Source of the DNA: Ignavibacteria bacterium
GTDB lineage: Bacteria > Bacteroidota > Ignavibacteria > Ignavibacteriales > Ignavibacteriaceae
Direction: 5' to 3'
NCBI GenBank assembly: GCA_030693705.1
Contig: JAUYAB010000025.1
Span: forward strand, 1-64,000
DNA length: 64,000 nucleotides
The position numbers and the translations under genes were made by a program. Numbering within the stretch: position 1 is the stretch's first letter; each line of letters opens with the position of its first letter. The notes below the pieces were generated by a model, which was not told the DNA's origin, made no database searches, and saw only the letters and a list, made by a program, of their open reading frames with translations. Below, piece after piece: positions 56,863 to 64,000 of this stretch.

Positions 56863-57774
56863 TTACATTATAATTCGGTTAATGTTCAATTTGCTCAAAT
56901 CTTTTCTTCCGGCTTTCAATTCATCCGCGTAGTTGATATACGGAACGTCAGCCAAATCAATACCGAATAATTTAGCTGCGGCGGCATCGGCGGCAACAAT
57001 ATCGGTTGAAATAATTTGTGATTTTAAAGTAAGCAGGTCGTCTTTCGAAACTCCGCGCGGACCATTTCTCTTCATCACAAGATACGCATCAACAATATTT
57101 AAATCCGGTTTTTTGAAAGTAGCAAAATCGGCGATACATTGATGAAGATCGTTTTGATGCCAATATCTGCGGTCCCAAACCACTCCCATTAAATTTTTCA
57201 TTCCTGCGGTTATTTTTCCACCGCCATGATGTTTTAAAATCGGAACATTAATAAAAACATCGGACTCAAGAATAAGTTCATGCACTTTAGAACTTGTCAA
57301 CCTCTTTCCTTTTTTCACATCAACTTGGTGATAATAACTTTCACTTTCTCCGCTAACAATTTTGCCGCCGGCATCTTTTACGGCTTTCTCAATCCCGCTG
57401 TTTGTGTAGCAGCGGTTCCAATTATCACAGGTATGATCGAAGACGTACACATCTTTCGCACCGGCATCAAAGCAGTGTTTAATGATCCTCGCAACTAATT
57501 TTGGATTTGTGTTTGCGGCTAATTCGGGAACTACATCCCATCCGATGTTTGGTTTAATAACCACTTTTTGATTTTTCTTTACAAAGTTTTTCATCCCGCC
57601 AAGCGAAGCGATCGCTTTATCAAACATCGCTTCAGGCTCACCACCTTTAATTGCAACAAGATCGTAGGGAGAAGCAAAAGAGGATGAGATAAATGGATAC
57701 ACACTGGCATATCCGCCGAAGGCAACCGCACCGGAAGTAACCAGACTTGCTTTAATAAATTTTCTTCTATCCAT
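56863..57774 (-). CDS. DUF362 protein with Tat-like signal
   Basis: 303 residues. The start MDRRKFIKASLVTSGAVAF is a twin-arginine signal, so a folded protein is exported. The DUF362 core (GDPEAMFDKAIASLGG-like segment, VVIKPNIGWD, VFINVPILKHHGGGKITAGMKNLMG) is clear, but no ferredoxin motif is present. DUF362 proteins often associate with iron-sulfur proteins, as here. The role is unknown. Confidence 0.87.
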   Translation of the reverse strand: MDRRKFIKASLVTSGAVAFGGYASVYPFISSSFASPYDLVAIKGGEPEAMFDKAIASLGGMKNFVKKNQKVVIKPNIGWDVVPELAANTNPKLVARIIKHCFDAGAKDVYVFDHTCDNWNRCYTNSGIEKAVKDAGGKIVSGESESYYHQVDVKKGKRLTSSKVHELILESDVFINVPILKHHGGGKITAGMKNLMGVVWDRRYWHQNDLHQCIADFATFKKPDLNIVDAYLVMKRNGPRGVSKDDLLTLKSQIISTDIVAADAAAAKLFGIDLADVPYINYADELKAGRKDLSKLNINRIIM

Positions 57775-57895
57775 AACAACTCCTTTTCTTGTTGCTCAAC
57801 AAAGATATTTTTTTGTGTGGAAATATAAAAAATTTTGGTGAAAGAAGTTAAACTTGAATTGTATTTAAAGAAATCAACTAATGGATTAAAAGAAA

Positions 57896-58891
57896 TTATT
57901 CCGCTTTCATCTCGCGTGTCATCAAATCCGAAGTTGCTTTAATCGGGTCTTTATCTTCAAAAAGTATTTTATAAACTTCGTTGGTGATCGGGGCGTCGAC
58001 TCCAACTTTTTTTGCAAGTTGAGACGCAGAGCGGCTTGTTTCAACGCCTTCGGCAACCGCGTACATACTTTCTAAAATTTCATTCAATTTTAATCCGCTT
58101 CCTAATTTTTCTCCAACGTAACGGTTTCTGCTGTGCTGACTCATACAGGTTACAATAAGATCGCCTATGCCTGATAAGCCTGAGAAGGTTTCCGGTTTTG
58201 CTCCCATCGCAATTCCCATGCGCGAAATTTCGGCAATCCCGCGGGTCATGATTGCCGCTTTTGTGTTGTCTCCGAATTTTGCGCCGTCAATAATTCCTGC
58301 GCCAATCGCCATAACATTTTTAAATGCTCCGCCGAGTTCAACACCTAATAAATCGGTTGAAGAATAAACCCGGAAGTACGAATTCATAAATGCTACTTGA
58401 ATTGTTTTAGCGGTTTCGTTCACTGTTGATGCCGAGACAACCGCGGTTGGAATTCTTTTACAAACTTCTTCCGCATGACTGGGTCCCGAAAGAATTCCCA
58501 ACTGCTCTTCCTTAATATTTGGAAAAACATCTTTCAACATATTAGACATTGTCATCAATGTTTTGTTTTCAATTCCTTTAGCAACATTTACGAAAATTGT
58601 GTTTTTAATATCGGTATAGGCAATCTGCTGCATCACGCCACGAAGAAATTGAGAAGGAACGGCAAGGACTATTAACTCTTTGTCGGTGATTGATTCTTGT
58701 AATCGATATGAAATTTTTAAGTCTTCCGGGATTGGAGTCCCGGGTAGGAAGGTTTTATTTTCACGGTTTTTATTTATCTCTTCGGCTATCTCTTTCTTAT
58801 ACTCCCAAAGAGTAACTTTATGCCCATTATAATGAAGCAGAATTGCTAAAGTGGTTCCCCATGCGCCTGCTCCTAATACTGCTATATTCAT
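57896..58891 (-). CDS. gpsA: Glycerol-3-phosphate dehydrogenase [NAD(P)+]
   Basis: 331 residues. NAD-binding GAGAWGTTLA (7-16), LSGPSHAEEV, GAFKNVMAIGAGI (catalytic lysine) and GLSGIGDLIVT are typical. It makes sn-glycerol 3-phosphate for phospholipids. plsY is 6 bp upstream on the same strand, a matched pair. Confidence 0.96.
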   Translation of the reverse strand: MNIAVLGAGAWGTTLAILLHYNGHKVTLWEYKKEIAEEINKNRENKTFLPGTPIPEDLKISYRLQESITDKELIVLAVPSQFLRGVMQQIAYTDIKNTIFVNVAKGIENKTLMTMSNMLKDVFPNIKEEQLGILSGPSHAEEVCKRIPTAVVSASTVNETAKTIQVAFMNSYFRVYSSTDLLGVELGGAFKNVMAIGAGIIDGAKFGDNTKAAIMTRGIAEISRMGIAMGAKPETFSGLSGIGDLIVTCMSQHSRNRYVGEKLGSGLKLNEILESMYAVAEGVETSRSASQLAKKVGVDAPITNEVYKILFEDKDPIKATSDLMTREMKAE

Positions 58892-58897
58892 TGCAGT

Positions 58898-59563
58898 TTA
58901 ACTTTTCCTTTTTGCGAAACTAATTTTATTTTCTATTCCGAGAGAAATTCTTGAAATATTCTTCCGGTGTGTATAGACAACGAGTACGGCTAATCCGATA
59001 AGAAACGGAAGAAGCGTTCCGTAACCTTCAACATGTGCATGAAAAACATTTTCTCTAATGATCATCGTTAAGGGAATTGAGATAGCCGCTAAAATTGAAC
59101 CAAGTGAAACATATCTTGAAATGAGGATAGCGAGGAAGAAAATTCCAACGCCTACTAAAAGATCAACCGTTGCAAGGGAAACCAAAATTCCCATCCCGGT
59201 TGCAATTCCTTTGCCGCCTTTAAAGCTTGCAAATACAGACCAGACGTGACCAAGCACCGCCGTAATTCCGGCAATTAATTGTACAAGTGTAAAATCATCA
59301 AACGGAGTCAGATTGTTGAAAGGAAAATTTCCATAATAAATGCGGGAGATTAATACAACCGCAAGAACGCCTTTTAAAGCATCCAAAACGATAACTAAAA
59401 GACCGAACTTCCAACCGAGAATACGCCAAACATTTGTACCGCCGGCATTTCCGCTTCCGTGTTGGCGGATATCAATTCCTTTTGCCGCGCGGCTAACTAT
59501 CAAACTTGTTGGGATAGAACCAATCAAATATGAAAGTATAACAACTACACCAAGTAAAAACAT
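58898..59563 (-). CDS. plsY: Glycerol-3-phosphate acyltransferase PlsY
   Basis: 221 residues. Membrane helices, with GSGNAGGTNVWR (substrate loop), SFKGGKGIATGMGIL and the His of LGHVWS form the conserved PlsY motifs. It acylates glycerol 3-phosphate using acyl phosphate from PlsX, the first step of phospholipid synthesis, using the product of the next gene. Confidence 0.94.
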   Translation of the reverse strand: MFLLGVVVILSYLIGSIPTSLIVSRAAKGIDIRQHGSGNAGGTNVWRILGWKFGLLVIVLDALKGVLAVVLISRIYYGNFPFNNLTPFDDFTLVQLIAGITAVLGHVWSVFASFKGGKGIATGMGILVSLATVDLLVGVGIFFLAILISRYVSLGSILAAISIPLTMIIRENVFHAHVEGYGTLLPFLIGLAVLVVYTHRKNISRISLGIENKISFAKRKS

Positions 59564-59852
59564 ATCATGTTCCGTTGATTATTAAATTTATCTACAATGA
59601 AAATATAAACTGCATTTGTATCCATTGCAAGTTAAAACTTTCTTAAAAGAATTCAAATCACTTTAATTATCGCTGAATTGGGGAAATTATTGAGTGAGTT
59701 TACTCATTCGTGGTCAGAGGGGAGTAGTTGATCTTCATAAAACTTTCTTTGCAGATAAGATCTCACCGCCTATTTTGGGGTTAAGAAATCTGAAGATTTA
59801 ATTTTTTCTCTCTTTGATCACTAATTCAAAACTTTTATTTGAGGTCCTTAAA

Positions 59853-61007
59853 ATGAATTCAACCGGCAGATTTATTCTTTGTTTAATTTGTATTATTCTC
59901 TTCAACAATAACGTGGCAAGCAACTTGTCTGGAATCAAGAAATTTGACTCTCAAAAAGGACAGAAAGTTGAATCCCCCAAAATAGTCACTAAACTAAATC
60001 GACTTTATTTCCTTGATAAAAGAAAAGCATTAATCGGAGATATCGATGACTTTTCTTCAACTCCAAATTGTAGCGCGGTACTTAAATTATGGGAAATTGA
60101 AAACAATACTGAACGAAGATTAATAGAGTGGAGAAAAGGTGAAAGTACTAACCATATAGCAATTAGTCGGGATGAAGAAAATATAGTTGTTACCTCGTAT
60201 ACAGGAATTAAATCAAAGCCAGCACCCATTATTGGCTGTTACAGTTTAGTCCAAAACCAATGGTTGTGGAAGATGAATATCAATGAAAATTTTAGTGTTA
60301 ATTATTTTTGTGAAATATTTTTTTTAGAAAACACAAATAGAATTATACTTTTAGACGATGATTATATTTACTACGTTGATAAAAAAAACGGACAAATACT
60401 TGATAAAAAAGAATCATGTTTGCAGGATATTGGTTCAGCCGGTGAAGCAGTTAATCGATTTATCAAAGTAAGTAGAAATGGGAGATATCTTGTTATTTGG
60501 AATCAATTTCGAGGTGGTGTACTCCCTTCATGGACTTATCCAAAAGAACGTGATTATTTATTGGTCTGGGATGTTATTGAAAACAAAGAAGTGGTTAGAA
60601 TTAAAAAACAAGGTGGTGCAATAAACGACGTTGCTTTTTCTTATGATGAGAATAATCTCATTATTTCCATTTCGGATAAAGTGATTAGGTTATGGTCGAT
60701 AAAAGAGAATAGATTGATCAAAGAAATTGAAGGTTGGGCAAATTTTATAACCTCGTCAGAAAAGAAGATAGTTCTTGCCGATAAAAGGAATAATATTTGT
60801 GTTTTGAACTATCCTGATCTTGAAATCGAAAAATCATTTGGAAAATTTGAATATTATTTAGAACCAGAAATATGCCCAATTACAATTACCAAAGACGGAA
60901 AATATTTGGCATTTGAAAAAGAAGGGCAAATCCATCTTTATGAAACAGAAAATTGGAAAGAGATATGGAATGTTTGGACTTGTCCCACAGATACAACGAG
61001 GGATTAG
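59853..61007 (+). CDS. Exported beta-propeller (WD40-like) protein
   Basis: 384 residues from the ATG at 59853, with GAGG ahead; an upstream TTG is not needed. Signal-like start (STGRFILCLICIILFNNNVAS). Repeats such as VWDVIENKEVVRIKK, AINDVAFSYDENNLIISISD and KDGKYLAFEKEGQIHLYE are a WD40-type propeller. No sorting domain is seen. The function is unknown; the base composition is more AT-rich than its neighbours. Confidence 0.72.
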   Translation: MNSTGRFILCLICIILFNNNVASNLSGIKKFDSQKGQKVESPKIVTKLNRLYFLDKRKALIGDIDDFSSTPNCSAVLKLWEIENNTERRLIEWRKGESTNHIAISRDEENIVVTSYTGIKSKPAPIIGCYSLVQNQWLWKMNINENFSVNYFCEIFFLENTNRIILLDDDYIYYVDKKNGQILDKKESCLQDIGSAGEAVNRFIKVSRNGRYLVIWNQFRGGVLPSWTYPKERDYLLVWDVIENKEVVRIKKQGGAINDVAFSYDENNLIISISDKVIRLWSIKENRLIKEIEGWANFITSSEKKIVLADKRNNICVLNYPDLEIEKSFGKFEYYLEPEICPITITKDGKYLAFEKEGQIHLYETENWKEIWNVWTCPTDTTRD

Positions 61008-61143
61008 TTATGCTGACGAATTTATTCATCAAGAGGTTGTAGATGTTCTCTTTTAACTGAGAAGTAAGAAAAAAGTTAAAATCTTGACAAGCCATATAAT
61101 TATATGTATCTTTTGAACAAGTATTTTTAAGATATAAGAAAAA

Positions 61144-61425
61144 ATGAACTTTGAATGGGACGAAAAGAAAAATATTCTTAGTCAACAAAAGCATGGCGTT
61201 CCATTTGAAGATGCTCAATATGCATTTGCAGATAACAAAAGAATTATTGCTATAGATAAAGAACATGGCAATCAGAAGGAGAAAAGATATTTTTGCTTTG
61301 GCAAAGTGAGGAATGAAATCATAACCGTTAGATTTACTATGCGTGGAAATAAAATTAGAATTTACGGCGCCAGTTACTGGCGTAAAGGAAAAAAGATCTA
61401 TGAAAAAGAAAATAAAATATACTGA
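61144..61425 (+). CDS. brnT: BrnT-type toxin
   Basis: 93 residues with FEWDEKKNILSQQKHGVPFEDA, KRYFCFGKV and ITVRF, the BrnT (DUF497) pattern of RelE-fold RNases. It overlaps the next gene by 26 bp. Confidence 0.9.
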   Translation: MNFEWDEKKNILSQQKHGVPFEDAQYAFADNKRIIAIDKEHGNQKEKRYFCFGKVRNEIITVRFTMRGNKIRIYGASYWRKGKKIYEKENKIY

Positions 61426-61630
61426 CGAACCAATTGGTGATATTGAAATAATAAAAGATTTATTACCTCCACCCGATGATTTAATCTTCAAGGAAAAAAC
61501 AGTAAAGGTTACCCTTAACCTTAAAAAATCCAGTATCGATTTCTTTAAAGAAAAAGCGAAGACCAACAACAGCCAATATCAGCTTCTAATAAGGAGTTTA
61601 CTGGATTATTATGTCTCAAGATATTCTTAA
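61400..61630 (+). CDS. BrnA-like ribbon-helix-helix antitoxin
   Basis: 76 residues from the ATG at 61400 (AAGGAAAAAAG ahead). KVTLNLKKSSIDFFKEKAKTN and SQYQLLIRSLLDYYV match the ribbon-helix-helix of CopG/BrnA antitoxins. It should neutralise BrnT and repress the operon. Confidence 0.85.
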   Translation: MKKKIKYTDEPIGDIEIIKDLLPPPDDLIFKEKTVKVTLNLKKSSIDFFKEKAKTNNSQYQLLIRSLLDYYVSRYS

Positions 61631-61817
61631 TTCTATTTAAATGATTCTTCCTATTGCTGTTAACGACAATTCTTCAACGATCGGATGACTTAACCGAGTT
61701 TCTTCTTCCAAACCGAGATTTGTTCTCTAACCTATTCCTGATTTGGTGAGCCGAGTGTTTTTCGTTTCATAATGAGGCATGAGAAAAAAAATTTCTTACA
61801 GACTCTTTAAAAAATAT

Positions 61818-64000
61818 TTATTTGAGCATTATAAGCTTCTTCGTATCTATAAACGTTCCTGCTCTTAATTGATAATAATAAACGCCACTCGAAAGATTAC
61901 TTTCTCCGTCTTTAGCGGAAAATTTTACATCATATCTTCCTGCAGCTTTTTCTTCATTCACCAATTCAGCAACTTCTCTTCCAAGAGGATCGAATACTCT
62001 TAACTCAACTTTCCCATTAACCGGTAACTCATAACTGATAACTGTTTCCGGATTGAATGGATTAGGATAATTCTGTGCTAACTTAAATTGTGTTGGCGTT
62101 TCTATTTTTACTTCAACTTCTTTGCTGTACTCATACTTGCCGTCAAAGTCTATTTGCTTTAATCGATACTTGAACTCTGTTCCACCGGTCGGTTTATCTG
62201 TGAATGAATAACTTTTGGGAGAATTTGAATTTCCGTTGCCTTGTACAAAACCAACAACCTCCCAACCTCTCCTGTCCCGATCAATCGGGACACCCTCTCC
62301 TTGGTAAGGAGAGCGACGGGGTGAGGTCCTTTCTATTTCAAACCCGTAATTGTTTACTTCTGTTGCAGTCTGCCAATTAAGCAAAACTTTTCCATCTATC
62401 ACGTTTGCAGTGAATGAAGTTAACTCAACCGGTAAAGCCCCTGATGTTATTCCATACCGGGAAGCAAGATAATGTTCTACAGTGCTTCTGTCTGAAGCAC
62501 TCAAATTGGTGTTGTAAAGAATTACTTCCGCTAAATCTCCATTAAAATAATAGGTTCCATCGCTTCGCACGCCAAGCTGAAGAGCACCGGAATTTGATGA
62601 AAGAATATCTGCACTCGATGTTCCTCCGTCAATTCCATCAGCACGAACAGCACCGCCACTCGAACTTGCACGTGCTGAAAATACATGTGCGTTTCCATCG
62701 GTATAACTTCCAGCCGTTCCTAAATCAATCCAGGTAGAGGCAATAGGAATAAATCTCGCTCCGGCATCACCATTTAAATGATATTCAAAATTTTCATATC
62801 CGCCGGCAATTAGAAATTGAACATTGCTTGAACTTGATTTTGCAACCATAAACATTTCATATGGATTGCTTTGTATTCCTAAAGTTGAGGAAGCCGGCAA
62901 TGTAAGTGAAGATGTTGAACCAATAAACCGTATAACCGGATTTCCATTCAGCGAGTTTGAAACTAGCGCCGGCTGATTTGCACTTGTGCTTTGTGTTGCA
63001 TTATTGCCGTTACCGGAAAGATCATTCCACTCAGATACTGCAGAGCTTGAAGAGATTACTCCCCCATCTGCACGAAGATGAAGTTTGAGATTTGATGATG
63101 GAATAGGAGAATCCAATAAAAAGGAATAGACGCTGCTCGAACCTCCATCTGTAACAAGCTGGTAGTAATAAGTTAATCCGCTTGTTAAACCGGTTAGTGC
63201 TGCACTTACTGCCGTTCCGGGTCCTTCTACTGCGGTTGCAGTTTGAACAGACGTGCTTAAATTAAGATTGTTTTTATCTGTTCCATAAGCAAAATGATAT
63301 GGCACCTGCTGCTCTCTTGCGATAGTTGATGTAATCTTTCCATTCAGCGTCATTGAACTTGATGTTACTGAAGTTGGCAATGAAACTGATGGTGTAACCT
63401 GTAACACCGCAGTACCCGGACTAACAGAATAAAGAAAATAATGATTGCCAATTGCGCGATAATCTATAATTGGGGTAAGATCGCCATTGTTGATATACAA
63501 ATCGTAATTGCTTGTGGGCAGTGTGATGGTTCGAAAACTGTTGGCTGCCATGGAGTATGTAGAGTCCGTTCCGAGGGCATTGTGTAAGAGGAACTCATGC
63601 GCGATATTATCGTTGTTTTGCAGCTCAAATTCGGCATTTGAAGCATCAGAATTAAGCGGGATAACCTGTATCAAACTTTTTTTAATATAATCAAAATCGT
63701 AATTCCTTCCAACAGTCATAAATTGTTCGTCATTATGTGCAAGTTCAAGATCGTTTTCGGAAGTAATCACTTCGGCACGACTATTTATGGGTATAGTAAT
63801 GGAAATTTGAGTGACACCACTAGTTAACTGAAGTGGAAAATCAAAAGTATTTCTATTTTCAATTAGAAAAACCTGCCCGTTATTCCCATCTAATTTTCCT
63901 ACTGCATAACAGCGAATATTAAAAATTGGATTCGGGTCTTCGCTGCAGTACTGGTTATTGGTTCCAATATCTTTAATAAGTTTTGAATTATAAAGGAAAG
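61818..64000 (-). CDS. Secreted T9SS protein with LamG-like region, 5' part missing
   Basis: The frame stays open upstream of a GTG at 63770 to the window edge (residues FLYNSKLIKDIGTN...), so the start lies beyond 64000 and the visible part is 727 codons. An N-terminal beta-rich part (SPGTAVLQVTPSVSL, LTGLTSGLTYYYQL) is FN3-like. A concanavalin/LamG-type region follows (LRADGGVISSSSAVSEWNDL to VEHYLASRYGI), and the C-terminus is a T9SS sorting domain (QNYPNPFNPETVISY). About 18 residues of insert-like sequence (TSPRRSPYQGEG...) are encoded by two perfect hairpins at 62273-62313. Confidence 0.88.
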   Translation of the reverse strand, partial: FLYNSKLIKDIGTNNQYCSEDPNPIFNIRCYAVGKLDGNNGQVFLIENRNTFDFPLQLTSGVTQISITIPINSRAEVITSENDLELAHNDEQFMTVGRNYDFDYIKKSLIQVIPLNSDASNAEFELQNNDNIAHEFLLHNALGTDSTYSMAANSFRTITLPTSNYDLYINNGDLTPIIDYRAIGNHYFLYSVSPGTAVLQVTPSVSLPTSVTSSSMTLNGKITSTIAREQQVPYHFAYGTDKNNLNLSTSVQTATAVEGPGTAVSAALTGLTSGLTYYYQLVTDGGSSSVYSFLLDSPIPSSNLKLHLRADGGVISSSSAVSEWNDLSGNGNNATQSTSANQPALVSNSLNGNPVIRFIGSTSSLTLPASSTLGIQSNPYEMFMVAKSSSSNVQFLIAGGYENFEYHLNGDAGARFIPIASTWIDLGTAGSYTDGNAHVFSARASSSGGAVRADGIDGGTSSADILSSNSGALQLGVRSDGTYYFNGDLAEVILYNTNLSASDRSTVEHYLASRYGITSGALPVELTSFTANVIDGKVLLNWQTATEVNNYGFEIERTSPRRSPYQGEGVPIDRDRRGWEVVGFVQGNGNSNSPKSYSFTDKPTGGTEFKYRLKQIDFDGKYEYSKEVEVKIETPTQFKLAQNYPNPFNPETVISYELPVNGKVELRVFDPLGREVAELVNEEKAAGRYDVKFSAKDGESNLSSGVYYYQLRAGTFIDTKKLIMLK
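62273..62313. repeat. Two adjacent perfect hairpins inside a coding sequence
   Basis: TGTCCCGAT-CA-ATCGGGACA (62273-62292) and CTCTCCTT-GGT-AAGGAGAG (62295-62313) are GC-rich and lie in the linker before WEVVGFVQGNG. They are read as an in-frame inserted palindromic element. Confidence 0.65.

Noticed and set aside
60886-61569. Long minus-strand frame over the propeller end and BrnT genes
   Set aside because: It runs antisense to two genes with clear family motifs and its translation is low-complexity and Phe-rich.

Overview
The window reads as chromosomal DNA of a free-living member of the Ignavibacteria (Bacteroidota/Chlorobiota lineage, near Ignavibacterium and Melioribacter). The base composition is AT-rich. 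Several secreted proteins end in the type IX secretion (T9SS) sorting domain with the NYPNPFNP signature typical of that class. The gene set (multihaem cytochromes, Rieske/cytochrome b, PduS/PduT-like pair, HldD heptose epimerase) fits a Gram-negative, facultatively or strictly anaerobic heterotroph. The taxonomic call is inference from motifs; no rRNA or tRNA gene was seen.

Layout. 1-9.3 kb: three large secreted or surface proteins on the minus strand, namely a papain-like peptidase with beta-helix and TPR regions (cut by the window edge), a beta-propeller protein with an internal sorting-like domain, and a 1550-residue modular adhesin-like protein. An array of five short palindromes lies between the last two. 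9.6-12.4 kb: a nitrogen operon, P-II protein - outer-membrane protein - Amt transporter. 12.7-15.9 kb: PduS-like and PduT-like microcompartment genes plus a U32 peptidase. 16-20.8 kb: a YCF48-repeat T9SS protein and a TPR histidine kinase/LuxR-type response regulator pair. 20.9-36.6 kb: metabolic and housekeeping genes (FAD-linked oxidase, aconitase, HemW, RecN, Nudix hydrolase, S9 peptidase), a toxin-antitoxin-like pair and several membrane or hypothetical proteins.

36.8-46.7 kb is the most striking region. Seven minus-strand genes encode four multihaem c-type cytochromes (11, 7, 19 and 13 haem-binding motifs, 50 in all, one of them CX3CH), two di-haem cytochrome b modules, a b6-type cytochrome b and a Rieske protein, possibly preceded by a 24-residue membrane peptide. 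This looks like a dedicated quinol-oxidising, periplasm-spanning electron conduit, plausibly for extracellular or metal respiration. The physiological role is inferred.

47-64 kb: a very acidic small protein, HldD, cobalamin-dependent methionine synthase, a CocE-like hydrolase, a PIN/DUF433 pair, a polyferredoxin with a DUF362 protein, GpsA and PlsY for phospholipid synthesis, a beta-propeller protein, a BrnT/BrnA-like pair, and another T9SS protein truncated by the window end.

Non-coding structure is unusually rich. Short-period inverted repeats with arms of about 31-33 bp occur in three intergenic spaces. GC-rich hairpin elements lie ahead of metH and inside the cytochrome cluster. Two palindromic elements appear to be inserted in frame inside T9SS protein genes.
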